NCBI GenBank assembly: GCA_013397695.1
Contig: VYZI01000678.1
Span: 1-64,000, forward strand
Source of the DNA: Centropus unirufus
Taxonomy: Eukaryota > Chordata > Aves > Cuculiformes > Centropidae
Direction: 5' to 3'
DNA length: 64,000 bases
The first letter of the stretch is position 1. The number at the start of each line of letters is the position of its first letter. The notes below the pieces were generated by a model. That model had not been told where the DNA came from and made no database searches. It saw nothing but the letters and a program-made list of their open reading frames with translations. This document shows, piece by piece, positions 10,456 to 22,500 of this stretch. The position numbers and the translations under genes are program-made.

Positions 10456-12879
10456 ATGTGATAATGAGCATGCTGCAAGAATGCACAGCTTAGGGCAAGT
10501 TTCCTTCTGGCCTAAATCCTTTGAAATCTGTGGAATTAAGGCAACAGATGACTTGATGTATACTTTAAGGCTATGTTTACCCTACTGAACTAAAAGGACC
10601 AGACCATGGGTCCTGGTTCAGCATTGCTGGTGTCTGCCCAGAGCTCTCTTAAAGCAATTCATGAGAATTGAGGCTGGGAAACTACCCAGTACCCACTCTG
10701 GGTGGAATCAGACTAATTTAGAGACTGGTATAGTATAATAGGATGAATATGGGCAGACCATGTCAAGAAGTCTCAAGGGCAGAGTATCAGATGCTGGTAC
10801 TGATCACTTTACTGGTAGACGCACAGTCTGAAAGTCTTGTTTCTACTCATATGAGCTTCTGTTCACCTTTAACACCAGACTATTAGATAGGTTTTCCAAA
10901 ATATAGTACTTGAAAAAAACAAACAAAACTGAGTCCTATTTCTATTTCATCTGTCCTTAAATAGCTGCTTGTGTCTCTTGTTCCTTTTGAAGATGTGTTT
11001 TGTGCAGGGGCAAAGCAGCTGCAGCCTGGCAAAAGCAAGGAACCATGTGGCTGCACATCTGTGCTGCTCCTGCTGGACATGACTCAGAGCATGCAGGCAG
11101 CACCAGGCTGCACCAAGGCAGAAGCCATGCTGCTGCTGTTGCTGCTGCAGCTCCCCTCAGAGACTCACGCTTGGTTTGCCACAGTTGATTATCCTGCTGC
11201 CTTTCAGCACCTACCTGCATCCTGGTAACCACTTTCAGGTCCTTGCTCGTGGTGATTTTTTGTTTTAATTACAAACCATATCTCATCCCAGTGCAGTCAG
11301 ATCACCACATAGCATAGACTTACAGGGCAATTAAGTGGCAAGGCTCTGGCATTGCGTCCATTGATATTAAATAGCAATTCCCTTTTCAACATCTGTTTGT
11401 GCAGTTATTAGTTTTTCCACACCTCTTTCTCTCTTAAACCATGTCACTGTGTTGTTCGGTTAAATATCTCCCATGCGAGGAGTTTGCCAAGCTTGACTGT
11501 TGCAGATTTCTCTCATAGATTCACATAGGTGGTGTGGTACTTTCTTCCATCACACAAACTGTGAACGAAGATGCTCCCCATGCACCAGAAAAAAATGCCC
11601 AACAGCTCCATGGTACTGTTCATTTTAAAGAACAGGAGTAGAGAAAAGGGAAGTCCTAAATTCAACTATATTTGACAATTCAATCATTAATATGATGTGA
11701 GAATTAAGATGTCTGTAAGTATTTAAAATGCATTTTTAGAAAGGATTACTAGTAAAGCACAAGCTTTTTTGACAATATGTACTACTTAGATGCTTTGTAA
11801 CGATATTATATTTGTAAAAGTACTCTAGGTTCATTTTGCTTTTTATCCCTGCTGTGGAAAGCAAAGTGGCACGGATCCAGGCAACAGGTTCATGTAGCAT
11901 ATGAGCAGATTCTTTCCACTGAAAAGGATACTTAGAAAATGTAGACTGATGACTAAAGAAAGGGGATACGTGTCTGTGCCATTATTTCTTTCAAAGCTCT
12001 TTGGTACCATATATCTACCACTAAACCACAGAATCAATATGCATCTCCTGTTTGCCCTTCTAATGTCTTTACTATCAGTGTAAGTCGGTTTTGGTTCTTG
12101 GTGGTCACAAAAATATTCTGACATGCAAGTGAAGCTGTGCCAATTAAGGGTTGGGTTGGTTCATTTTCTGAAACCAGAAGTAGAAGGGATGAGGAGGAAA
12201 TAATAATTCAGACTGATATAAGGCACTTCTTCCTGTGGTAAAATTAAAAACATGTTACTAGAGTCAATTTGAAGCATTCTGTATGGTCTAAGATGTTTTG
12301 TTTTGCTGTATTATGAATTTAACAATAATTTTCTAACAGTATTTTGGAAGATTCAGTACTTGAACTTTTTCAGTTCCTCTCTCATTTTTTTAATCAAAAT
12401 ATTAGATAATTGAAATTGACTATGTAAATAGAAATTACAACATGCAATAAACTCATTGTTGCTGAAAAATAAAACAACTAGGCCTGACTTCATACAGGTC
12501 AGATACCTTGTCTCTTTTGCAAGCTTATAATTGTATTTTAAGAATAGTAGCAAACAACATGCCCCTCTTAATGTAGTTTACTGCTTAGTCCCAAGTCCAA
12601 GTACCAGGTCATGGTTTTGAATGCAATTTTCACAGTCAGCACTTTAGAACATGTTCAGCTGATAACTCAGGACCTCTCCATGGCACTTCTATTTAATAGT
12701 CCCATAAAGAAACAGTATACTCCTGTTTAACATCTTAGTTGTTCAAGGTGTTCATAAAACCTGTACGTAATATGGGTGTGTGAAACAATGCCTTGCTTCT
12801 CCTAACTCTCTGATCTTGCCTGTCCCTGTTTATCAGCTCTACTGAATCCAGGTTAGTACACTATCTGATATCAGGCTAA
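10456..12879. other. Noncoding stretch
   Basis: No gene is recognised. Three frames overlap at 10957-11232 on both strands in a patch with a GCTGCTGTTGCTGCTG-like stretch (about 11125-11150). This simple CTG-rich composition explains their alanine- and leucine-rich translations. The rest is AT-rich single-copy DNA. Confidence 0.55.
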
Positions 12880-13110
12880 AAACATGCATGTTTTTGACAT
12901 GTTAGATAACTTTATAAATTCCTGTAGTTCTACTGAAGTTAGCTAATACATATTTACATGATCAGTTTAATTAAAGCAGTGTAAAATCCCATTTAGATGC
13001 TCTTATTTTGCTAACCTCAAGCTTGTTTCTAATAGACTTATTCCAAATTAAAGATATTTGATTTGGAGGAAAATAAGAATTGATCCAGTCAAATTAGCAT
13101 TCAGGTAATA
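12880..13110. promoter_or_regulatory. Possible conserved noncoding element
   Basis: A non-repetitive AT-rich segment with TTTAATTAAA and several ATTA/TAAT cores and few stretches of simple sequence. It ends just before a run of C residues at about 13127-13134. The call is by texture only. Confidence 0.18.
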
Positions 13111-16100
13111 GCTTTCATTAAATTGACCCCCCCCGGGTTAAAGAAGCTCCCACATTTTTAAATGCTTAGAGATGTATTGAAATTATCTTCATTTACCTCA
13201 CAGCAAAGTTCCTTTTAAATGGGTTCACTCTAACACGATTCTTCAAAATAAAATAGATCTCGAAATGGGCTATATCTATGCCACTGGATGTCTATGTTAC
13301 TTCTGTAGACAAAGCTGTACAAAATTGAAGAAATCAAATAATTCTAAGAAGGTAAGAAGCATTATCGCTGAATTTTCCACAGATCTCAGGTTGAAGCAGT
13401 AGAATGGAATTTTCCATGGATCTCCTTTTAATTGGGCTTTTTTTTCCTAGACATAAGCACAGAACTAGAGAAGATAAGTAGAAAAGATACACCTTGTCTA
13501 TCAGCTTCTATATTGGGGGGGTGGTGGCTTTTCCCGTGCATTTTCTCAAATGCTTGGCACAATCAATTAAAACTATCTGAACTTGGTTTTCTTTGTATGA
13601 TTAGGATTAGCTTTATCCATGTTGTAAAACAACTGCCATCAAGGAAGCAAATCCTTGGTGTTTCACTTAAATTGTCTGAAATAGAGTTGGAGAAAGATCC
13701 CAAGATACACATTTTTGAAGAGTAAAAATCCACCACTCAAATTGTGTGGGGATTTTCTTAAGAGACAGATGAATTTTTCCACTAGGTCCTAAGCTAACAG
13801 AGTAAAATTTGTTCTTCTTTATTTAAACATTTGGCTTTATAATGTTCAGTACTTTACATGAATAATAAAAGGACCAGATATTGCTTATTCTCATTAGTCA
13901 CCTATGGGCAGCTGGCACTGGCTACCCACAGAGTTGAGTCCTCCACCGTTGAAACAGAAATCCTAGTGTAAAATCTTGCTGGGGTAACTTTCTGTACCAG
14001 AGTACTCCCATTAAGCATAAAATAAGATCACTTAAATGGAGCAAATCTAATGTCTGGAGTTATATATGTAACAATATTGCATATTCTTTTACCAATCAGA
14101 TATCTAAGGATAAAAGCCAACAGTTCTTCCATGATCTGAAACAAATCCTGCAACGTATATTTTACAATTCCTCATGTATTTCTGAATTTGCTAAAATTAA
14201 CTGCAAGAGGTGGTTATTTGCTAGTATAGGACAGGTGTGGTGAAATGAATTTTCCTTTCATAAGAGAAATGTAGATTAGGTCTACTGTTAAATGTTTGTA
14301 TGAGAGAAGAATAGATGTGTCCATCCTATCAAAAATAGCTACGTTCCTTTTGCTGACAAATTAACACAAAGAAGATCCTTTATTGAAGTCAGTGTAGACT
14401 GCTGAGGTCCAACCTTCCTATTTTTACATTATAAATAATATAGCATTGTAAACAATAAAAAGTAAGTGTTGAACTCCATGTAATAAACCAAATATCTCAA
14501 TACTTTGTATCTATCTAGTCTCTTTTCCCAGTTGTACAAATTCACTGTATGTCATATGCATGGATAAAAAGCATTAACCCTTTCAATGAATGCAAAAGGA
14601 GAAGTTCTGATTTTCCTTACGCGATATAAATTAGGAGTAAACACAGAGAGGTCCAACAGGTTCAGACAGGAGGAATCAGGAAGATATATCATAATTCAGT
14701 AAATGAAAAAGTTCCAAAGGGTTATTTTGACATATACACAGATGTTTGAATCCATTTTGATATTTAAGGGTTAATCAATGTAATTCAGTCATCCTGATCT
14801 TCCTGTAGTGTCAGTGGAAAGAAACAAACACCTACTGAAGGCACCTCATCTTACTATCTCCCTTCATTGACTCACTATTTGAATGACCGGCTCTGTCCTC
14901 CTGTATTAATCACTGCACACACCTTGAACCAACACCACCTTTGTTACAATCACAATTTCAGTCTGATTCACACTATCTTTTTGGTACACCCAAGGCACTG
15001 CAAGGCTAAGAATTAGTCACATCCTTAGGCTTCCAATGGTTAAATTATTCACTGTTACATCTCCCCCCCAAAGCAAATCACAAATGCTCTTCAATTTGAA
15101 CTTCTTTTTGATTCAGTAGGAGTATTGAGTGCTCTCAGCCTCAGATAAATTGCCCCTTCGAGATTTGCTGATGATTTCTCTTCCAGAAACTTTTGATATG
15201 AATTTAGGGTTCTTTAGAGCTGGCAGCTTTCTGTATCCCACCATGCATGCTTAAGTACATACTTTAATAACTCCAGATTCCAAAAATGTCCTCATTCTGC
15301 CGTCTGATTCAGGTCTTTCCAGCTGAAGTGAAGGCAGTACAGAAACTGGCTGCTGACAGAGTGAAATCCTAACCCCATCAAAATTAAGGATGGTTGCTAT
15401 TGTCCTTAAAGTTCTTCATTCAGCTATAGATATTTTAGACTTTTTATTTATTTGAATCACAATCAATATCTTTCTTTGTAATTCTTACTTACTTCACAGA
15501 AGTAAAAAGTGTATCAAAATAGTGGCTAGAATGGGATATTATTGAAGCCTATATTATGGAAAGATAAAGACAAGTTAAATATGAATAATTAAGTTAACAC
15601 AGATGGTTTTATAACTCATTCTCATGTCCTGAAATCTCTCTCTTAGATAGCCATGCTTTAGCATGGCTATTCCCTTCTACAGAAGAGATGGAATAGTCTT
15701 CCATGAAATGAACAGTTCCCTTCCATGCAAGGAAGTGAACAGTGCGTCTGCTTGAATGCAGGATATTCGTTAATTGCTTAGCAAGTGGAGATAAGGTTCA
15801 AAGTATTTTATTACCTTCCTTCCTTTTTAGATTATTCAGTTAAAAATTTGAGGTCAGGTTTTTAGGTAAGTCTACATAGCTGGTGTCTCTAGACAGGAGC
15901 AAGGTGATCTTAATTTTTTCTATAGCTGCATATTATAATCTAATGTATACAGCATCAATCATAGTGGAATGCAAAATTCTGTTATGCGAGAAATTAAACC
16001 CTGACAGTCACAACCCAGAGGAGAGAAAGGAAAACTCAATGAAAACACAATGTATCCAAGGAAACCCCTTAAAAATAACAAAAAATAATAAAACTAATAT

Positions 16101-16210
16101 TGCTGAAGTAGTTCTCCACTTGTTGTAAAAGTTGCTCTTCGCATTTTTCTTTTGCCAGTTTACTAACTTGTTTTGTTAATGGAAATCAGAGCAAAGACTA
16201 GTCTCAATGC
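13111..16210. other. Noncoding stretch with possible old repeat scraps
   Basis: No gene is recognised. Sequence around 13951-14020 (CTAGTGTAAAATC, GGGGTAAC, GAGTACTCCCATT) vaguely resembles the palindromic archosaur repeats but is too decayed to call. Frames at 13432-13725 and 15883-16128 look random. The perfect hairpin in this stretch is listed separately. Confidence 0.5.
15647..15670. repeat. Perfect hairpin, 10-bp arms, 4-nt loop
   Basis: ATAGCCATGC at 15647-15656 is exactly complementary to GCATGGCTAT at 15661-15670, with TTTA as loop. No T-tract follows that would suggest RNA polymerase III use, and the stem is too short for a microRNA precursor. Such short perfect hairpins can form by template switching during replication. 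Confidence 0.8.
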
Positions 16211-16295
16211 TGGTGCTATAGACTTCCAAAGGCCCCAAGCTGGATTTTCACTGTATAGTGCTAAGTGTTATAAAAACATGTAACAGTCTACAGTC
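16211..16295 (+). repeat. Ancient MIR-type SINE (MIR1_Amn-like)
   Basis: GGCCCCAA, then GTGCTAAGTGTTATAAAAAC and AACAGTC, follow the order and spacing of the amniote MIR consensus (GGCCCCAA ... GTGCTAGGCGCTGTACAAAC ... GACAGTC). It is a diverged, inactive copy without a visible tail. Confidence 0.7.
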
Positions 16296-19117
16296 TAGCC
16301 ATGCAAAGTTGTGGAACAGTATTATAACATCTGTGAGTCTGAGGATGACTGTACACTTCAGGTACAGCTCCTAAGTGGGCTGTTCTACATAGTTTGAGAA
16401 TTTTTAACAGTCTAGTTTACACAGTTGTTCACACTAGAGCGTAAGGTTTTTAACAATTTTTAGGGGAAACAGGATAAGGCCCTTAGCTCCAATTTTGATT
16501 TAACATTCAGTGTAAATGCATCTGAAACTACTTATCCAAAACAAAAAAGCTGGTGCCAGAGAAGAAAACGGGCCCCAAATCTTACTAGTCCCACCACACC
16601 TGTGAAAGAGTATTTTTTTAAAATATGACACAAGACTACTGTGTCACTTCCTCAGAAGAGAGTCTTTTTTCATTGTTTTAATCTAGCAGTTTTCACAGTG
16701 TGTTTTGCTGTGGATTGCTTCTGCCATGGAGGAGAGGTTATACTCATCAGTGAAAAGGAAGCCAACTGTGCAGTTATGAAACACCTGATTCGTTTCACAG
16801 CTGAAAAAATCTACAATGACTCTTACTGCAGTGTAGCACAGCCATCATCAGCATTACACTTAAAGTAAAAGTGACTCACGGTATTTGTAAAGGAGTTTCA
16901 AACTTATTGTCCTGCTCCTGATCCTCCTTTCAATGTACAATTCTCCTCCTTGAATGATTTTACAAATTTTATCCACTACCAGCGAATATACCTCCCTTTT
17001 TACTGCTTCTTATCAGAGAGAAACCAAATTAAAACGGAACTTTTAAACACTCACACTCTGAAAAATATTCTAATAAATTAAATGCAGGTTAGATATACAT
17101 TTAAGGGATTTTATTTCTTCTTTGTTTTTTTATTCAATTAAACATATTATATTTTTTAACAAAAAGATGGTGGGCACAGTCATGTGCTTATAGCAGAGTA
17201 ATCCTATGATGCAAAGGAGAGTTTAACAGTATTACTGAGAAGTCTTTCAAGTCCTTTATACTTGGTTTGTATCACTATCTTCAAGAGAAATCCCCCTTTA
17301 CCTTTCAGTCCTCATATTGAATATTTATTCCCCCGAATTCAATAGAGGAACATCTATTTACCTCAGTTGATAATTTGTTGCAAGCAATAATAGCAAAAAA
17401 TCAGACCATCAATCTTTTCAGCTGTAAATGAAACAAAAAAAACAAACAAGAGAATGTCTATGCTGAGGCCTTTACTTTGCGTGTGTCTAAAGGAGTAATA
17501 CATAAAAAGCATTAGTATAGCTACTGTGGGTATAGCAGGCAATGTAGTTGAAGCAAACCCTGCTCAGATGGGCTACAAAAATCATTCCTTAAATGTTCAT
17601 GTCAGGCACTTAGACTCTGTGTATCCATAGCAGCTCAGTGAGGATTAGTCAGGTGACTTAAAACTTGCTAACATACATCAGTACAAGTATCTGCATGACT
17701 CTTATGGTAGAAAACCCAAGATCTGCTCAGACACTCCTGGACTTTCTTTAAAGTAGAAAATCTTGGAATGTATCATAAATCCAATTGTTATTGCTGAAGA
17801 AGCAGCAAGGTTCCTAGGCAATATGTCTCCATAAAACAATTAAAGTCAGACAGAGGAAGTCACTTTCATGTAAGCTGTAGTTCTTATTACCCACACTTAA
17901 TTTACGTCTGGGTCAAGAGAGTCTGGGAGCCACAATTGTATTCTTGGCTTCACTGTGCCCTGCAAGATATTGTTATAGGTCTTGTGGGTGTTCCTCAAAA
18001 GCACCGTTTAGGGTGAAGGAGCATTAGGGACCATGGTTTATGGTTAGATTCATGAATGGAGCTCAGCTTGCAGGGTTCCAGTTTGCAATTTCTGCTCTCT
18101 GCTGGGACTTTAAACTCTGAATTAGTGGGGCTACCTAGCCTACTACATGAGGTGATACAGGTGTGTGAGGGATGGAGCTCATAGTCTGCAGTCCAGAGGA
18201 TGGCAAGCCTGAAACTGGGTTAAAGCAACTGTCCCACCTTCCCAACATGACACAAATCTGGCAAGAGGATGCCTTTAATTTATTTGTCTATGCAGCTCAT
18301 AGTGTCTTGCTACACGTGAAATAAGGATTTTCTGTCAAGGAGCCTGGTAGATTTGTCTGGGTGCAAAAGTGCTGGGACTTTCCCGGCTATGCCAAAAGAG
18401 TCAGGGGCAGCCTTAGTTCCAGGGTAAGGTTTTTCACCTCCTTGTTGCCTGGAGCTCATCTAAAATCCATACTTTCAAATAGTTTTAAGTGAAGTAAACC
18501 TCAACACCCAAGGGGACACTTGAAGTACAGTGTATATTCAGTCCTCAAAAGGTACCAGTCTGAGCAGAGGCCTGGTGGAAAACATCCTGAAGAGAGTCTG
18601 AGTCTCAGCACAAGAGAATTCAGCACTTTGTAAAGTGAGGGAGGGAAGGAAGAAGAGAATTCCGTCCACATGATATTTCCAGGCATCCATCCTAGCTTCT
18701 GAATCTAGGTGGTCTGGGAAGGGACTCCTATGTCTGAAATAAACCTGTAGAGCAAGAATGCAAACACACATCTGGCATCTATGTGGAGACAGCTTTACCC
18801 TGGGCTTCAGGATATTCTGAGATAAAGATCAGCATTCTGGCTGATGCCTCCTCTCTCCCTCCCCTCCGTTCCCCTTTTATATAAAGTATTTAAGCATCCA
18901 TTTGGAATAGAATGTCATACTTTGGCTTATCTCAAGGGAATATGTTAAGAGTAATTTTTCATTTTTCCGTTAAAGAAATGTGATACCTTTGATCTTTAAA
19001 AAGAGGTACATAGAGTATGTAGGTAATATTTTGTATTTGGCACTGATATGATGGCTGCTTAAATAATGTGTTCAGTTTTAATTCATGAATAATACAGAAA
19101 TTCAGGATTTTCCCTGT
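16296..19117. other. Noncoding stretch
   Basis: No gene is recognised. Frames at 16641-16868, 18501-18686 and 18538-18771 have no recognisable content. An AT-rich patch is at 17090-17165, and a C-rich pyrimidine patch is at 18848-18880 with only three runs of three or more C. Confidence 0.55.
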
Positions 19118-19530
19118 TGAATACTGAAAGGAGCATTCAAAGAATAATGGAAGGATTAGAAAATATGCCACTTAGTAAGGAGCTTAACTACTCTACACAC
19201 TGTGAGAAGATGGAGAGGACCCGAAGTACCTGCTTGAAGGACAAAAAAATGTTTAGAGTTCTCCAGTCCAGTAGATGTAGGATCTGGAAGATGAAACTTG
19301 AAAAAAATCTGACTCAAATTAAGTGTTCACTTCTTGCATAGAGGAAAATAAAAATGCAGAAAGAAATAAGTGATTCTAAGCCATTAGAAATATTAGAGTG
19401 AGGATTATGACAGAAAATTCTCTATTGGTTTCGAGCTAGAAATTAGATATGGGATCCCATGGATTCTATTATGCAGGGGTTTAGATCAGGTGATGTGTAA
19501 GGCCTCTTTTGAGTCTGGTAACTCTTTCTA
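19118..19530 (+). repeat. Old CR1 LINE 3' region, sense orientation
   Basis: In order, the following blocks match the end of old-type CR1 elements: GGAAGGATTAGAAAATATGC, then AAGGAGCTTAAC near 19177, a GTACCTGCTTGAAGGACAAA-like block near 19226, then CTGGAAGATGAAACTTGAAA, and finally ATTATGCAGGGGTTTAGATC followed by GGTGATG near 19470. The remembered model runs GGCTGGAAAACATGCC ... AAGGAGCTCAATC ... GTACCTACATG ... GGCTGGAAGCTGAAGC ... GTTATGCAGGAGGTCAGACT. CR1 is a non-LTR retroposon copied through its 3' end, so this is the expected truncated form. A frame of 74 codons across 19117-19341 is a by-product of this remnant. The copy is strongly diverged, with several indels and its middle partly lost. 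Confidence 0.75.
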
Positions 19531-22500
19531 TAAAACAGTATCCTTGGTAGCACCACTTAATTTGACAGAGTCACAGCAAGGAAGTATGCAGCTCAAGAAG
19601 TAGGAAATAATGATTCGTCAAGCTGAGTCAGAACTAGAGAAAAGAACAATGAAACTCTACTTTCCCTTTTGGATTTTCTGAATTCCTGCTTATCAAGTAA
19701 CAGCTGAGATTTACTATAGACCCGGTGGAGGTTTGGGAACTATGAAAAAGTACTTGGGTCAAAATGATCCAGTTCCTTGTGGTAAGATAGATAGACACTA
19801 TCTTTGAAAAGCTCCCAAGCAAGATATGGAATTAAGTAGACTCAAAGTTAAAATTCTCCTTTTACCTTGAATACTAAGCAGGGTAACACATTGATATGGC
19901 TCTATGGGACCATAAAACAGGTGTATAGAAAACTATTGGATATGTCCTGCTTCGAGGGAAAATTCACCCCTCCTCTAAATCTCAGATTTGTAGTTTTTGT
20001 TTTTAGTCAGTGACTGCTTGCTCTAGTGTGCAATCATTCCATATTACTAAATATGAGTGAACCAACCCTTCCCTGGTGAATTCATTCACCAGATCAAATA
20101 GAACCAAGTAGATGTGAGGAAAGAGCTTTCATCCTTTTATCAGGATGAAGCTAGATGATGTTCCATACCCTCATAATAAAAGGAATTTGAACTTTAAACT
20201 ACACTTCATATTTTTAATAACAGAAAAGCCTAGCTTTGGGTCACTTCATGCCAATGTGGTGAGAAAAGTGTGTGCAAGACTTGCTACATTTTTAGCTAAA
20301 AATCAACATATTATTTCTGTAAGATAGACTTCTATATTACTGGGAGTTTGCTTTCACCCAGAAAAAAACTTATCTGCTTCTGCAAATGCCATAGTCGGAG
20401 TTTTTTGGTTTTGTTATTTTTTATATTAATAATAAAGAGCCCCAGATTGTCTTTCAGCCATCCAAAATCCAGTACAGAAACTCACCAAGAAATTCTACCT
20501 TGACACTGTCTTATACCTAGATAACTAAACTAAAGCACAAGAAGGTGGATCTACAAGAAATAATATAATAAGTTAATACCCAAGACTAAGAGAGTTGTAA
20601 GTCACCGTCTTGTAGCAGCCCAACCCAGTGTCCATGAAGGAATCTCAGCTGCATCCCGTGGACATCACCTCTGAAATACAGTTCTATGCTCTTTAACTGA
20701 CATCACTTCTGCTGGTAAAAAAGGATATACCAACAGGAGCAATGCAGTTAGGTCTGAGACAGACTAGGACATAGATTTGCTTTTCATATTACATGCTTAT
20801 AATAGGAATTTTATCTAGGATGGGTGATGACCAGAGTGCTTTACTGTAATGTCTGTTCAGTGGGTGGTTGCAAGTGCTAGCACTGTATCCTAACACACTT
20901 TTTTAAAAAATAAAAATGCAAATAAATAACTAGGATGTCTCCTGCGAGCTGTTTTGTGTTTCTTAAAAGCTTTGGCTTAGAAAGGGGGATCGTAAGGAGG
21001 TGTGAAAATCTGACATTAAAGTCTTAATTCTGCCATCATTCCCATACTTGTACCAGCTGTTCCAGGAAGCAAGAACTGCACCCTGGAGAACGCGAGCTGG
21101 ACAGGAATTAATGGAGCACTGATGCTTTCCACCAACCAAGGACCACATCTGATGTGTTTAGCACACTAATGGCACCACATAAATAAATAACAACAATACT
21201 GTCTCCTGAGAGAAGAGGGCTGATGTGATTAAGGGTGAAATTATGGCCTTTTACAACAAATTCCAGACTTCTTCACATCAGCCAGGCCTGAATTTCACCA
21301 TAGTAGCATTTATGTTAGTGTTGACTTTCTCCTCAGTAACTGCCCGCTATGCTGAGAAAGCATCCTTGATAGTCAGAACAGTGACCATTTACTCACTTGA
21401 ATAGACCCATTGATTTAATGCCCCAGTTTGCTACAGGCAATGTAACTTTAAATGCAGCCCTGTGGCTTTAAGTTCCAGTAGTTTATTTCAACAGTTTTGA
21501 AGGGTCTGGAAGCAAAATTTCCAAGGAGAAGCAACATCTTCTGGGATGACAGAATTCCACCATGGGAGTCTCCAGGTTAAACACACTGTCAACATGGAAA
21601 AGGGGGAATCTTAGGTGTAGCTTTGAATACAGTTTGACCTGGCTATAGACACTCTTCCCTCATTATGGAGAAATGGTTTGGGTTTTGAATATCATGCTGT
21701 ATAAATCCAGAGAAAAACCGATCCATCAAATTCTCATGCTTGAAGAAAACATAATTCCTGTAACAAGGAACAGTTAAAAGAAAGTGATGGCTAATCCCAT
21801 TCCCATCTGATTTTAATTTCCCTAACATATGACCTAGTTTCTAGTAAACTACCATAACTTGGAGTTTTGTAGAGGTGTGTTAACCACCCTGCTGTTACAA
21901 TTTAGGGAAGTGGAGTATGAGAACATATTATCAGTATTATAAAATTGTAGAAGACATAACGCATAATATTTATGACTATAATATAGCTATGATTTTCTTG
22001 CTTTAAATTATTGCAATATTAATTAAACTCATGTCCTAAAGTTCCAGAGAAGTACAAAGTTCTCTATAACTGAAAAAAATGAATATTTCTATAGCAAGCT
22101 TCATTCGTTTAATCGGTCCTTCCCACTATTTGCATGTATAAACCAAGAGAAGATTTGGGAACAATCTGGTCCTACAAGAGATTTTGAAAAGACATTGATT
22201 TGTCTGTGGCAAGGACTTGTTTTCAGCCCTACAGGAAAGCCCCCCATCAGTTCCAGCTTGTGTGGCATGACCCTATGTGCCACAGCCATGGCAGAAGACA
22301 CCCGTGGGGCTTACAGGGCTGCAAGAGTAGAACTGGAGCTGAAAACTGCGAAGTGTTTATGGTACAAGCTGTCCACCAGGAGTGAAGATAGACCTCCATA
22401 TGAGCATGGACAATCCACAGGAAAGAGGATCAGAAATAAAGGAACTATTATTCTGTCACTGAATGGGAGTCTTCTTTGATTCTTCCCATTGTATACATTG

